Source: Rurimicrobium sp040387755 (GTDB lineage: Bacteria > Bacteroidota > Bacteroidia > Chitinophagales > Chitinophagaceae). From it: a DNA stretch of 64,000 bases. Below, in pieces: positions 20,301 through 28,367 of the stretch; positions within the stretch are counted from its first letter, which is position 1, and each line of letters starts with the position of its first letter. The translations under genes were made by a program, and so were the position numbers. The stretch lies in NCBI GenBank assembly GCA_040387755.1, contig JAZKDB010000001.1, positions 186,001 to 250,000 of the forward strand. Reading direction: 5' to 3'. The notes under the pieces were generated by a model. The model was not told the origin of the DNA. It searched no databases and saw nothing but the letters and a program-made list of their open reading frames with translations.

Positions 20301-23300
20301 GCCTCTTCCATTGTTACACCAATCCCAAATACCTCATTGGTTGGGACAACCAAGTATTATGTGGGCGCTAAAAATTCTTTTGGCTGTATTGGTCCTATAG
20401 ATAGTATAGTTGTCACCATCAACCCATTGGCCGCAAAACCCATAGTTTCAACACCAATCACTTATTGTCAGGGTGCGACAGCTTCAGTATTGACTGCGAC
20501 CAAATCATTGGCATCGGACACCTTACTTTGGTATACATCTGCAAGCGGTGGCACAGGAATCACTACTGCTCCAACACCATCAACAAGCTCCGTGGGTACT
20601 ACTACTTATTGGGTAAGTGCCAAATCAAATCTGAATTGTGAAGGGCAAAGAGATAGCATTAATGTAGTGGTGAATCGTACACCCTCGAAGCCCATAGTTA
20701 CAACACCAATCACCTATTGCCAAGGTGCGACAGCTTCAGTATTGACAGCGACCAAATCATTAGTATCAGACACTTTGCTTTGGTATACATCTGCAAGCGG
20801 TGGCACAGGAATCACTACTGCTCCAACACCATCAACAAGCTCCGTGGGTACTACTACTTATTGGGTAAGTGCCAAATCAAATCTGAATTGTGAAGGGCAA
20901 AGAGATAGCATTAATGTAGTGGTGAATCGTACACCCTCGAAGCCCATAGTTACAACACCAATCACCTATTGCCAAGGTGCGACAGCTTCAGTATTGACAG
21001 CGACCAAATCATTAGTATCAGACACTTTGCTTTGGTATACATCTGCAAGCGGTGGCACAGGAATCACTACTGCTCCAACACCATCAACAAGCTCCGTGGG
21101 TACTACTACTTATTGGGTAAGTGCCAAATCAAATCTGAATTGTGAAGGGCAAAGAGATAGCATTAATGTAGTGGTGAATCGTACACCCTCGAAGCCCATA
21201 GTTACAACACCAATCACCTATTGCCAAGGTGCGACAGCTTCAGTATTGACAGCGACCAAATCATTAGTATCAGACACTTTGCTTTGGTATACATCTGCAA
21301 GTAGTGGCACAGGAAGCGCTGTAGCTCCGATACCATCAACAGCTACCGCTGGTAATACTACTTATTGGGTAAGTGCTAAATCAAATCTGAACTGTGAAGG
21401 GCAAAGAGACAGCATTAATGTAGTGGTGAATCGTACACCATCTAAACCCACAGTTACAACACCAATCACCTATTGCCAAGGGGCGATAGCTTCAGTCTTG
21501 ACAGCTGTTAAATCATTAACATCAGACACTTTGCTTTGGTATACATCTGCAAGCGGTGGCACAGGAAGCACTACTGCGCCAACACCATCAACAGCTACAG
21601 CTGGTACTACTACTTATTGGGTAAGTGCTAAATCAAATCTGAACTGTGAAGGGCAAAGAGACAGCACTGATGTAGTGGTGAATCGTACACCCAATGCTCC
21701 GGCTGTAGCCAGCCCTGTCGTTTATTGTCAATGGGCATTAACAACAGCTTTAATTGCTTCAAAATCTGCAATATCAGATACTTTGCTTTGGTATACAAGT
21801 TCAAGTGGAGGAGTCTATTCTTTAATTGCACCGACACCGATTGCAACATCAACGGGTATTACTACTTATTGGGTAAGTGCTAAATCAATTTTGAATTGTG
21901 AAGGACAAAGAGACAGTATTAACGTGATGGTAAATGCAACTCCGACCAAACCTACCGTTGTTTCACCTATCAGTTACTGTCTCGGAGCCACGGCAAGTGC
22001 TTTAACTGCAACAAAATTGCCCATTGATACATTGCTTTGGTATCCGGCTGCCACAGGAGGTACTCCAACAAGAATAGCTCCTGTACCATCAACGGCTATA
22101 GTAGGCACCACTACTTATTGGGTCAGTGTTAAAAATGCACCTAATTGTGAAGGTCCTCGTGATAGCATTAATGTGGTTGTAAATCCTATGCCTGTAAATC
22201 CAATAGTAATAACTCCGGTTGTATATTGTCAGGGTGAAATGCCATCAGCTTTATCAGCTACTAAGGCTGCTTCAGATAGCTTACTTTGGTATAGCAGTGC
22301 AACAGGTGGTGTAGGAGTTGTCACAGCTCCAGTTCCTTCTTCAGCTACTGCAGGAACTACAACCTTTTGGCTCAGCACTAAAACTGTGTTGAATTGCGAA
22401 AGCCCTCGGGATAGTATCAATGTCGTAGTGAATCGTACACCAGCAAAACCGTTCGTTACAAGCCCTGTTGTTTATTGTCAGGGTGCAGCAGCAGTGCCAT
22501 TGATGGCTACCAAATCTATTGCAACAGATACTTTGCTTTGGTATAGCAGTGCAATTGGGGGAATAGGAAGTCCAGTCGCTCCAATACCTTCAACGGCTAT
22601 AGTAGGCACCACCACTTATTGGGTAAGTGCCAAATCAAATCTGAACTGTGAAGGAGTCAGAGATAGTATCAATGTAGTAGTGAATCGTACGCCTGCTAAA
22701 CCCATAATTACAACACCGATGACCTATTGTCAGGGCGCAACAGCAGTGCCATTGATGGCCGCCAAGTCTATTGCATCAGACACTTTGCTTTGGTACACTT
22801 CGGCAAGTGGTGGCACAGGAAGCACCACGGCTCCAACACCATCAACAGCCGGTATAGGTACTATCACTTATTGGGTAAGCGCCAAATCAAATCTGAACTG
22901 TGAAGGAACAAGAGATAGTATACAAGTGGTGGTGAATCGAACACCGGCAAAACCAACCGTTATTAGTCCGATTGTGTATTGTCAGGGAGCAACCAGCGCA
23001 CTGACTGCGACCAAAGCGATTGCCACAGATACTTTATTGTGGTATACAACAGCTATTGGAGGTTCTGGTACGACAATCGCTCCGACACCATCAACAGCAG
23101 TTGTGGGCACTACCACTTATTGGGTAAGTGCCAAATCATTGTTGAATTGCGAAGGAATCAGAGATAGTGTTAATGTAATAGTAAATCCTACGCCTTTAGC
23201 ACCTATTGTAACCAGCCCAATTATTTATTGCCAGAATGATGCTTCATCGGCTCTTACAGCCACTAAGGCTTTTGCAACTGACACGCTTAACTGGTATACT

Positions 23301-24881
23301 GTAGCTACTGGTGGTACCAGAAGTCTTAGCGCACCAATACCTGGCACAGCATCCTCTGGTACAACAACATATTATGTCAGCCTCAAAAACAATTCTGCCT
23401 GCGAGGGTCCACGGTCTGCTATAATTGTAAGCGTCAATCCTGCTCCGCTAACTCCAATAGTTACCACACCAATTGAGTATTGTGAAGCATCAGTGGCTTT
23501 ACCTTTATCTGCCACCGGAACTTTGTTAAAATGGTACAATACAGCAAGCGGTGGTGTAGGGACCAGCATTACTCCAACACCAAGCACTGCACTATCGGGA
23601 ACGACAATCTATTATGTAAGTCAAACGAACCCTTCGACCGGATGTGAAGGTGCACGTTCGGCAATTAGTGTAACAATTAATCCTTTGCCATTAGCTCCTG
23701 TAGTTATTTCACCACTCAATCTTTGTATTGGTGGTTCAAGCGCTGCTATAGGTGCCGTAGGTACTGGGCTTAAATGGTATACTGTCGCATCAGGTGGTAT
23801 TCCGAGTAGTACAGCTCCATCTGCAACAACGTCAACTATTGGCACTACAAATTACTATGTGAGTCAGACTTCATCAAAAGGCTGTGAAGGGCCGAGGGCA
23901 CTATTAGTAGTTATTGTCAATCCACTACCCGTCGTTACTATCTCTTCTTTATCTGTATCCGGATTTGTTTATTGCAGGGGTGAGTCTACAACGCTGAAGG
24001 CCAATTCCTCTAAAGCTGTCAGTTATCAGTGGGAATTTGCTGGGAAAGTGAAATCAGGAGCAGTGTATGATACCATTGCGGCAGATAGTACCGGCAAATG
24101 GGGGGTTACTGTTTTTGATAAATACGGTTGTGCTGCCAAATCCGAAGTAGATGTGAGAGAAGACACTTCGGCCTTGCCTGTTTTGTCGCCGACCGAAATC
24201 TTGAAATGTGAAGAAGGTTCAATACTCCTGACTTGCCATCCCGGCTTTGCAGGCTATACTTTTGAGTTGTATCAGGATGGCCTTCCAGCTAGTCCCGGCA
24301 CAATCAAGGAGAATATAAAAACAATAAGTGACTCGGGCGTATATTTTGTAGTGGTCACTAATAGCTATGGATGTGTGGATACTACCAATAATTCTTATGT
24401 TGACTATTACCCAAAACCTCCCAAGCCTATTGTTACACTATCTGGCACTTTGTTAGAGACAATAGGGGTATATCGTTATTATCAATGGTATAAAAATGAT
24501 AAGCCAATAATAGGAGCTCATGCTAAGAAATATACAACAACCGGTAAGGGATATTATTTCCTCGAAATAACAGATGCCAATGGATGCTTAAATCAGTCGG
24601 ACACTGTATTTGTGAGCAATGCCACAGGGATAGGGAATGCAAATGTTCAACAGCAACTAAAATTATATCCAAACCCGACAAAGGATAGAATAATTATTGA
24701 ATCTCCGATAAAGGTGAATATTCAGGTGCTCAATATGGTAGGTCAGGTAATGATTGAGCTAATTGATGCCCATATTGTTGATTTGAGCAATTATGCTGAT
24801 GGTACTTATGTATTCCGCATCAGTGACCAGGACAACCAAATGATAGGAATAGAAAAAGTAACTAAACTAACCACTGAATAA
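14310..24881 (+). CDS. Giant T9SS-secreted surface protein with about 20 Ig-like repeats
   Basis: The 3523-aa product has a signal peptide (residues 12-37, ending SFAAFAQ) and a 1500-residue N-terminal region of beta-rich, Cys-containing segments resembling DUF11-like repeats. About 20 Ig-like modules follow (residues 1547-3205), each about 84 aa with the pattern YCQGA, DTLLWYTSASGG, APTPST, TTYWVSAKSNLNCEG, RDSINVVVN. This is the CHU_C-associated Ig-like type, with two Cys per module that could form a disulfide. After two divergent Ig-like modules, a C-terminal T9SS type A sorting domain begins at LYPNPTKDRI. It is predicted to be a cell-surface or secreted adhesin; its ligand is unknown. 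Confidence 0.92.
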   Translation: MFLDKSVWNLKAASNRRPLNFVITFFFLLISFAAFAQPVTISYPTSAQSITRVLGKGTLTVKIFFNGACTGTTVKVALPLSVAYIPGSILKTAGASGLGISESSIADLRNPVFSIGGTVTSGDEITFTLDRKAECGTLTTGKDSIFVTTGGGCFNTSDVLGTRNTYNILSPSLSINPPPSLTGAVIDTTATRISTIINGGNGVTDTLRFFIVYPGGGIINTSGSNAITANTVSFTPYRTSVDTLFYKIFGSAIFGGDSILNNGETVNIAEPIKVLKCNATTNYGVAWGRNDSSICAWSYANVSVIAATGAPNFNLLTAAQIGFVDKCTPYDYEMTFYNGGLGNRKAATMYDLKIQQGHWASSVTVLANMDTSLFSISNFRIGTASLSFTYVGGIINIDLNNLISSDPDGAGIGIEDIDGDGYYDDLPPGQSIKLAADIEMKCNRACGVQNYNYSVAAILKYRTMCSSSISSSDVKLSSTLVNYLYETAFYGKSYIPANVIDGIPFRINLKAGFSVNQDSYSSSSTRYRWKMILPLGFSVAATSNPRYGLSGVSYTLSGDTVIFTSGTNSLDSFSINLVYSCGSNGTKTINYTLEKINNISTGCKCQGDLICASVTTHAFCPMPCPNGPTTYVPKVKRSDSCIGWTDYTIRTRVDPLMISGYDLSKALYLDTINIYGSALQNDPSLNLFFELTLPKTTIAPTGVNKLTPIQTKASFYRTGVLINSCVLSTFSTTATTASTQSVVYDLSSCVLAMGGLSVGDSIEVVSSYVVATNNNLPKNDVQSGGTWTFYNKDAAGLKVFCNTTVPEMYLVGTDLVNATNAYITGGCAGTTLGGNSNYLARRFNTAGELFKNEFRPVMYIDSIVALMPSGYIWNYTHFQPAAGPVFNFLSPTVVGNRYSFVNPGTWQALGLTITNAYGGYVPFNVSPVCGTLLNENINFKIYIRDYYYAYANKSTPSGLAYVLGGAAGQTRTIAYTASQKPDIDLIDQTGIVPAIKDSLNWNLRIYNKGLNAANYTWIAIPYNPSIAVNKVTEIATGTILSPIAYGGGYWYKLGTTGIAAGSSKDYKIDFNFNSCVSDSLEVFAGWNCGAYPADPTSYPCTSILDRIALKVAAVPSEVQLSVLREPGGGGTVDLCKTDSILLVVNSAQTANLKEPYLVIYPPLGFTVSSTIKVEYPLGSGNYQSAIVSSISGGGIKIDLTSHSGIGLNGLLGTATSSSSYVPLGGDRQAKVKLDYTTDCDLTSGYSFVFYAYGKMPCGQAALGNGVSASTTALNITGATTGGIAGATLGISAGSLSCGSSTAISFTSTPTGMPTQLGDTMMYILPSGLKYDSSFVKGANCDSCKIKIETGTAGTTVVKVKLQTGVSAATALSFSFNVKPKASGCGSVTIPAYFKRNISALMCDTVLCSNSSIFLATYTSAPISVKKPNIQINSYELLDTNIWLTGTALNKIKVKYSNTGTLAYSANVDSIELFCGASASPFAILPLTKALAIGAVDSDIYFLSIPSFACSDADLVTTTAKIRITTVNGTEQCLCDTSFQRMSVKPTVGPALTYCQWSIAPPLTATGTSLKWYTVPTGGLGSTTAIVPGTSVVGVKSYYVSQTSSIGVEGPRAEIKVTVLRTPEAPVVSTPFEYCQGASALVLSATKVVSSDTLLWYASSTGTAASYSAPIPSTSTSGSFFYFVGAKSNLGCEGPRDSIEVIVNPKPAAPIVVSPVKYCIDAVTTAINATPVDINDTLLWYNSAIGGTLSYTAPTPSTSAEDTFTYWVSAKTSLGCEGPRDSIDVIVFPNADLPLVVSPIAYCIRDTAIALSAIAAHTTDTLLWYTSASGGLGSKFAPTPSTSTSSTSTYWVSAKTIHNCEGLRDSIKVNVNPSAGIPRVTSPINYCSGAVATALSAIKSSSTDTLLWYTSAVGGVASYSAPIPSTSVVGMTTYYVSGKSSLGCEGRRESIDVKVNSLPDLPLIVSPVIYCKGETSTVLSASAPLGDTILWYSSSSGGASSIVTPIPNTSLVGTTKYYVGAKNSFGCIGPIDSIVVTINPLAAKPIVSTPITYCQGATASVLTATKSLASDTLLWYTSASGGTGITTAPTPSTSSVGTTTYWVSAKSNLNCEGQRDSINVVVNRTPSKPIVTTPITYCQGATASVLTATKSLVSDTLLWYTSASGGTGITTAPTPSTSSVGTTTYWVSAKSNLNCEGQRDSINVVVNRTPSKPIVTTPITYCQGATASVLTATKSLVSDTLLWYTSASGGTGITTAPTPSTSSVGTTTYWVSAKSNLNCEGQRDSINVVVNRTPSKPIVTTPITYCQGATASVLTATKSLVSDTLLWYTSASSGTGSAVAPIPSTATAGNTTYWVSAKSNLNCEGQRDSINVVVNRTPSKPTVTTPITYCQGAIASVLTAVKSLTSDTLLWYTSASGGTGSTTAPTPSTATAGTTTYWVSAKSNLNCEGQRDSTDVVVNRTPNAPAVASPVVYCQWALTTALIASKSAISDTLLWYTSSSGGVYSLIAPTPIATSTGITTYWVSAKSILNCEGQRDSINVMVNATPTKPTVVSPISYCLGATASALTATKLPIDTLLWYPAATGGTPTRIAPVPSTAIVGTTTYWVSVKNAPNCEGPRDSINVVVNPMPVNPIVITPVVYCQGEMPSALSATKAASDSLLWYSSATGGVGVVTAPVPSSATAGTTTFWLSTKTVLNCESPRDSINVVVNRTPAKPFVTSPVVYCQGAAAVPLMATKSIATDTLLWYSSAIGGIGSPVAPIPSTAIVGTTTYWVSAKSNLNCEGVRDSINVVVNRTPAKPIITTPMTYCQGATAVPLMAAKSIASDTLLWYTSASGGTGSTTAPTPSTAGIGTITYWVSAKSNLNCEGTRDSIQVVVNRTPAKPTVISPIVYCQGATSALTATKAIATDTLLWYTTAIGGSGTTIAPTPSTAVVGTTTYWVSAKSLLNCEGIRDSVNVIVNPTPLAPIVTSPIIYCQNDASSALTATKAFATDTLNWYTVATGGTRSLSAPIPGTASSGTTTYYVSLKNNSACEGPRSAIIVSVNPAPLTPIVTTPIEYCEASVALPLSATGTLLKWYNTASGGVGTSITPTPSTALSGTTIYYVSQTNPSTGCEGARSAISVTINPLPLAPVVISPLNLCIGGSSAAIGAVGTGLKWYTVASGGIPSSTAPSATTSTIGTTNYYVSQTSSKGCEGPRALLVVIVNPLPVVTISSLSVSGFVYCRGESTTLKANSSKAVSYQWEFAGKVKSGAVYDTIAADSTGKWGVTVFDKYGCAAKSEVDVREDTSALPVLSPTEILKCEEGSILLTCHPGFAGYTFELYQDGLPASPGTIKENIKTISDSGVYFVVVTNSYGCVDTTNNSYVDYYPKPPKPIVTLSGTLLETIGVYRYYQWYKNDKPIIGAHAKKYTTTGKGYYFLEITDANGCLNQSDTVFVSNATGIGNANVQQQLKLYPNPTKDRIIIESPIKVNIQVLNMVGQVMIELIDAHIVDLSNYADGTYVFRISDQDNQMIGIEKVTKLTTE
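18946..23935 (+). repeat. Tandem Ig-like module array within the giant protein gene
   Basis: About 20 modules, mostly 252 bp (84 codons) with a few of 249 bp or shorter. Outer modules are diverged and the central ones (20,450-21,700) are nearly identical, a gradient typical of array growth by unequal recombination in the middle. Confidence 0.9.
20526..21301 (+). repeat. Perfect 252-bp tandem repeat block
   Basis: Over 776 bp the sequence equals itself shifted by 252 bp, without a mismatch that I could find, giving just over three identical units. It diverges at 21,302 and before 20,526. Copy number is likely unstable in the population and may be under-counted in a short-read assembly. Confidence 0.9.
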
Positions 24882-24954
24882 TTGACTATTTAGATTCAGT
24901 TAAAGAAGTAGAGTAGTGTGATTTTGCAAGAACTTGAAGGAGATAGTGTGAAAA

Positions 24955-24984
24955 TTTGAGCGTTGAGTTTTTGTGGTATATTTG
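24955..24984 (+). promoter_or_regulatory. Bacteroidota-type promoter for the lipoprotein pair
   Basis: TTTG (24955-24958), an 18-bp spacer and TATATTTG (24977-24984) fit the -33/-7 consensus TTTG and TAnnTTTG. It lies 27 bp before the first lipoprotein start. Confidence 0.65.
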
Positions 24985-25011
24985 TTTTTATTGAAAACAC
25001 CTTAATCACTT

Positions 25012-25518
25012 ATGACACAAACTAAATTCTTTCTGCCCGCATTGTTGGCGATACTTGGCTCCTTTATTTTCTATTCATGTGGAAAATGTGGAGGCTGTGA
25101 TGATATTGTGACAACCACAGGGGCTTATTTGGTTGTGAATGAAAATATGCGTGATTTAAAGGAATCCGCTGCGACCGGACGAATATTGATCAATCCTACC
25201 ACAACAGAAACAGATGGCGACAGAAAGTGTTTTCAGAAGGATTTAGTAATTTGTCTTAATGATGGATTGTCTGCCAGCAAGATGAGCCTTAAATGTGACA
25301 AAGAGTTGTTACTGAAAGAGGGTGAAGTGACGGCACTAAAAAATTTGTTTGAAGTTACATTTGTCCAGGCAAGCTCTTCTTCAGGTTCAGAAGGTCTTCC
25401 TGAAATCATACTCAGGGCAGACTCAAAAATGGCTCCCGGTATGTATACTTTCACCTTGGAAGGAACCACCAATGAAGGAAAAGCGATTAAAGATACTGCT
25501 ACAATTATCTGGTTTTAG
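25012..25518 (+). CDS. Lipoprotein of unknown function, paralogue of the next gene
   Basis: The 168-aa protein has a lipoprotein signal with lipobox FYSC at about residue 22, followed by CGKCGGCDD, a Cys-rich start of the mature chain. The body is beta-rich and ends in PGMYTFTLEGTTNEGKAIKDTATI. It shares with the next protein the GDRKCFQKDLVICLNDGL segment and the TNEGK ending, so the two are tandem paralogues. They lie downstream of the giant surface protein but have their own promoter. A role at the outer membrane with that protein is possible; the function is not recognised. Confidence 0.75.
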   Translation: MTQTKFFLPALLAILGSFIFYSCGKCGGCDDIVTTTGAYLVVNENMRDLKESAATGRILINPTTTETDGDRKCFQKDLVICLNDGLSASKMSLKCDKELLLKEGEVTALKNLFEVTFVQASSSSGSEGLPEIILRADSKMAPGMYTFTLEGTTNEGKAIKDTATIIWF

Positions 25519-26037
25519 ATGATGGACCTAAGACCAAAATTTTCACAGCTTATTTTTTTGCTCTGTATACTCCTTTGTTTACAGCACCTTTCCTGTCGCA
25601 AATGCAAGGAGGGTTGTGATACCTATTTTACTGTTAATGGTGCTGCTTTAAAGTTAAGTGATTCGATTGTTTCATTAAGTAAAGCCATTTCCACTACCAC
25701 TATATCCATTGAGAAAATAGTGGCAAAAAGTAAAGGGAACAGAGATTGTAAGTACGAAAATGAAGTGTCTTGTAATGTGGATGGATTAGACCTTAAAAAT
25801 CTGAGTATTTATTGCAACAAAACCTTGGTACTAAATGGTGTTTCCTACCCAATGAATACTGATTTGCTGGAAGTGCCGGAACTGATACAAAATTCTACCG
25901 ACCCAACAGAAAAACTGCCTTTTGTTGTGCTTCAAACCAATCCCGATTTTCCGGCTGGCAGGTATCATTTTTTATTGCAAGGCAAAACCAATGAAGGCAA
26001 AACTTTTGAGGATATTGAAGTGATCAGTTGGCAGTAA
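25519..26037 (+). CDS. Lipoprotein of unknown function, paralogue of the previous gene
   Basis: The 172-aa lipoprotein has a signal ending in lipobox HLSC, followed by RKCKEGCDT. The shared core is GNRDCKYENEVSCNVDGLDL, and the ending GRYHFLLQGKTNEGKTFEDI parallels that of the preceding gene. The start follows the previous stop codon with no gap (TAG then ATGATG; either ATG could be used), so the pair is almost certainly co-translated. Two conserved cysteines in the core could form a disulfide. The function is unknown. Confidence 0.75.
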   Translation: MMDLRPKFSQLIFLLCILLCLQHLSCRKCKEGCDTYFTVNGAALKLSDSIVSLSKAISTTTISIEKIVAKSKGNRDCKYENEVSCNVDGLDLKNLSIYCNKTLVLNGVSYPMNTDLLEVPELIQNSTDPTEKLPFVVLQTNPDFPAGRYHFLLQGKTNEGKTFEDIEVISWQ

Positions 26038-26166
26038 GTGTCAGCAATATGATGTCAAGTATTTTTCAAAAAATTTATTTCTTTAAGGAAGACATCTGAA
26101 TGGAAAAGTTGTTTCTTTTCAGGGTCAATTCAATAACGGAATTGAAAAATCTAGTTTCGGAAAAAA

Positions 26167-26808
26167 TTATACAGAAAGGTCAGCTATACATTGTTCCCTT
26201 ATCATCCAGAGTTCGTCGGTGCTTAAATTGATTGATGCTTGCTCCTTTAACCAGCCGTCTAAGTATTGCTTGTGATAGGCAATTTTAAAATCGGTAATTT
26301 GGTAGGGTTGGATTTCTATTTCCTCTATCAACTCCCCTTCAAAATCCTCTGCTTTTGAATTTCTGTTTGTAAAATCCAAAATCTTATTTTCCCATTTCAG
26401 ATAATTATGTGCCTCAGGTATGTATTCCAGATGATGAAGTTTCAAGGTGGCTGAAATTTTGGGTGTATTAATCCGGTTCATTCGGAATAGCCCCAAGATT
26501 AGTTTCAGGCCGGAAACCTTGTTTTCATCAGCAAGTAGTTTTAATAAAGCGTGTTTTGTACTGCAGGTACCACAATTGTCAGTAAACAGGCTTGTCAAAT
26601 TGTTTTTATTTTTGTTCCGTCCGTAGGGTAGCTGTTTTACAAATTCTGCCGCTTGTGCGAAACGGGTAATTCCATGCATTAGAAAACAATCAGAAATTGT
26701 TCCTGAGGGCTTTATGTCAAAATTCAGATTGACTATGGTGCTCTGAGACAGGATATAGTTGCTGATGTCTGTGGCTGGTTCAACAGGTAAATATTTGTTT
26801 TTGCTCAT
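26167..26808 (-). CDS. Transglutaminase-like cysteine protein, function unknown
   Basis: The 213-aa cytoplasmic protein starts at ATG 26808 (MSKNKYLPVE); a TTG two codons upstream is less likely. The segment TDNCGTCSTKHALLKLLADE, then EAHNYLKW and ILDFTNRN, gives a Cys...His...Asp order with spacing like the transglutaminase-like/papain-fold catalytic triad. Such proteins may be hydrolases or peptidases. I found no closer family match by eye. It stands 46 bp downstream of a same-strand GNAT gene. Confidence 0.6.
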   Translation of the reverse strand: MSKNKYLPVEPATDISNYILSQSTIVNLNFDIKPSGTISDCFLMHGITRFAQAAEFVKQLPYGRNKNKNNLTSLFTDNCGTCSTKHALLKLLADENKVSGLKLILGLFRMNRINTPKISATLKLHHLEYIPEAHNYLKWENKILDFTNRNSKAEDFEGELIEEIEIQPYQITDFKIAYHKQYLDGWLKEQASINLSTDELWMIREQCIADLSV

Positions 26809-26854
26809 TGTCAATACTGTTTTGTAATATTTCGTTTCTCGTTTTGGCTAAAGC

Positions 26855-27322
26855 TTACCCCAAAAGCTTCCACATCTTTTCGTTATAATAGTTAAATCCA
26901 CTTTTATTGAAAAATCTTCTGGCAGCATCATTTCTGCTCCAATGATTAAGTTCTACAAGGTTGATTTTCTTTGATTGTGCAAAGGAAAATGTAGCTTCCA
27001 ATAAGAGTTTTCCGATACCCTTTGTCCTGTATTGTTCTAACACCAGAATTTGATCGACTAATACATAGCTTCTTGAATATTGGAAAGGATTGTCAGCAAA
27101 GTGTATGATAAAAAGCAGCACATAACCTAATGCGGTCCCGTTTTCTTTTGCAATAAATGCAACTGCATTTTCATTTTCTAAACTTGCCTCAAAAAAATTT
27201 GTGACTGATTCTTTATCAAAGGGCTTAAATACAGAAGGGTAGCTACTATGATGAAGAGTTTGAATTTCTTCATTCATTTCTGCCAATAGGCGAAAGTCTT
27301 TAGTTTCTGTTATTTCTATCAT
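26855..27322 (-). CDS. GNAT family N-acetyltransferase
   Basis: The 155-aa product starts at ATG 27322 (MIEITETKDFRLLAEM), which matches the usual GNAT N-terminal strand; a longer in-frame extension has no domain content. The acetyl-CoA binding loop is YRTKGIGKLLLEAT (motif A, Q/RxxGxG/A), followed by VELNHWSRNDAARRFFNKSGF (motif B). The substrate is unknown. It is probably co-transcribed with the transglutaminase-like gene downstream. Confidence 0.85.
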   Translation of the reverse strand: MIEITETKDFRLLAEMNEEIQTLHHSSYPSVFKPFDKESVTNFFEASLENENAVAFIAKENGTALGYVLLFIIHFADNPFQYSRSYVLVDQILVLEQYRTKGIGKLLLEATFSFAQSKKINLVELNHWSRNDAARRFFNKSGFNYYNEKMWKLLG

Positions 27323-27887
27323 GTATATTTTCTTTGCATCTTTTAAGGCAAATCCTGGCTTGGCAACCAGATTAGGATTCCCGAATTTCAATAAATAGAT
27401 ACTAATAATTTTTTTTAAGCTACACTTCCTAATCATTTTCACCAAACAAATAAAAACAGAAAGATGTAGTTATCAATTTGAGACCAGAAGTAACATGATG
27501 CCCTTTATAGGTTTGCTGGTTACAACTTTTTTTAGTCCCCAATCAGGCTTAGCTAAAATGAAAAAATGTTGTTCAGTTCTTTTATTGATAAACAAACTTA
27601 TTGTTTTTCGCCTATGTATCAAAAGCCAAACTGGGCTATTTTGTTTTGATTTGGTGCTTTTTCAGCTAAGGAGCAGATCCGTTTTAAATTATTTTTGCAA
27701 TTCTGATACTGATAATCAATTGTTTGTGGATACTCCTCAAAAAAACTTCATTAATTCTTTGGTAAGAATGGATGATGCCTTTACCTTTGCGCTCCCTTTA
27801 CAGAAAAGAATGAATTTTTCCCGATCAAGATAAGTTCAAACTACAAGAAGGTTTTTTTTAATCGCATTTTTTATATTAACAAAGATA
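27323..27887. other. Intergenic region upstream of the ribosomal operon, 565 bp
   Basis: No credible gene is seen. A 112-codon plus-strand frame (27495-27833) lacks family resemblance and runs across the rplM promoter, so it is not called. The region holds the rplM promoter at 27758-27789 and about 90 nt of 5' leader before the rplM start, which contains an 8-T run at 27853 onward. Confidence 0.6.
27758..27789 (+). promoter_or_regulatory. Promoter of the rplM-rpsI-rpsB-tsf cluster
   Basis: TTTG (27758-27761), a 20-bp spacer and TACCTTTG (27782-27789) match the Bacteroidota sigma-70-like consensus. Transcription would start near 27796, leaving a leader of about 92 nt. Confidence 0.75.
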
Positions 27888-28328
27888 ATGAGACACCTAA
27901 GCTTCAAAACTAAGTCGGCAAACGAAAGCATCGTTGTGCGTGACTGGTACACTGTAGATGCGACGAACCAAACTTTGGGTCGTATGGCTACAAGAATTGC
28001 GCACGTATTGCGTGGCAAAAACAAACCTTACTACACACCTCACTTTGATTGCGGCGATTACGTAATCGTAGTTAACTCTGGTAAAGTAGTATTGACCGGT
28101 AACAAAATGGAAGACAAAGAATACCAAACTTATTCTGGTCACCCAGGCGGTCAAAAAATTGAAATGGCTAAAACCTTAATCGCTCGTCGCCCTAATCTGA
28201 TGATTGAGCGCGCTGTAAAAGGTATGTTGCCTAAAAATCGTTTAGGACGTGCTATGGTGAAAAAATTATTCGTTTACGAAGAAGCAACTCATCCTCATAC
28301 TGCTCAACAACCTAAAGAACTTAAATAA
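27888..28328 (+). CDS. rplM: 50S ribosomal protein L13
   Basis: The 146-aa protein shows the uL13 features WYTVDATNQTLGRMATRIAHVLRGK, HFDCGDYVIVVN, YSGHPGG and MIERAVKGMLPKNRLGRAM. It is the first gene of rplM-rpsI, followed by rpsB and tsf, the standard bacterial order. Codon use is strongly biased compared with the neighbouring accessory genes, as expected for high expression. Confidence 0.97.
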   Translation: MRHLSFKTKSANESIVVRDWYTVDATNQTLGRMATRIAHVLRGKNKPYYTPHFDCGDYVIVVNSGKVVLTGNKMEDKEYQTYSGHPGGQKIEMAKTLIARRPNLMIERAVKGMLPKNRLGRAMVKKLFVYEEATHPHTAQQPKELK

Positions 28329-28367
28329 TTCAACCTTTTTTTACTCCCAAGACATTATAATAAATAA

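Noticed and set aside
27495..27833. 112-codon plus-strand frame before rplM
   Set aside because: No family resemblance, no export or domain features, and it spans the rplM promoter.
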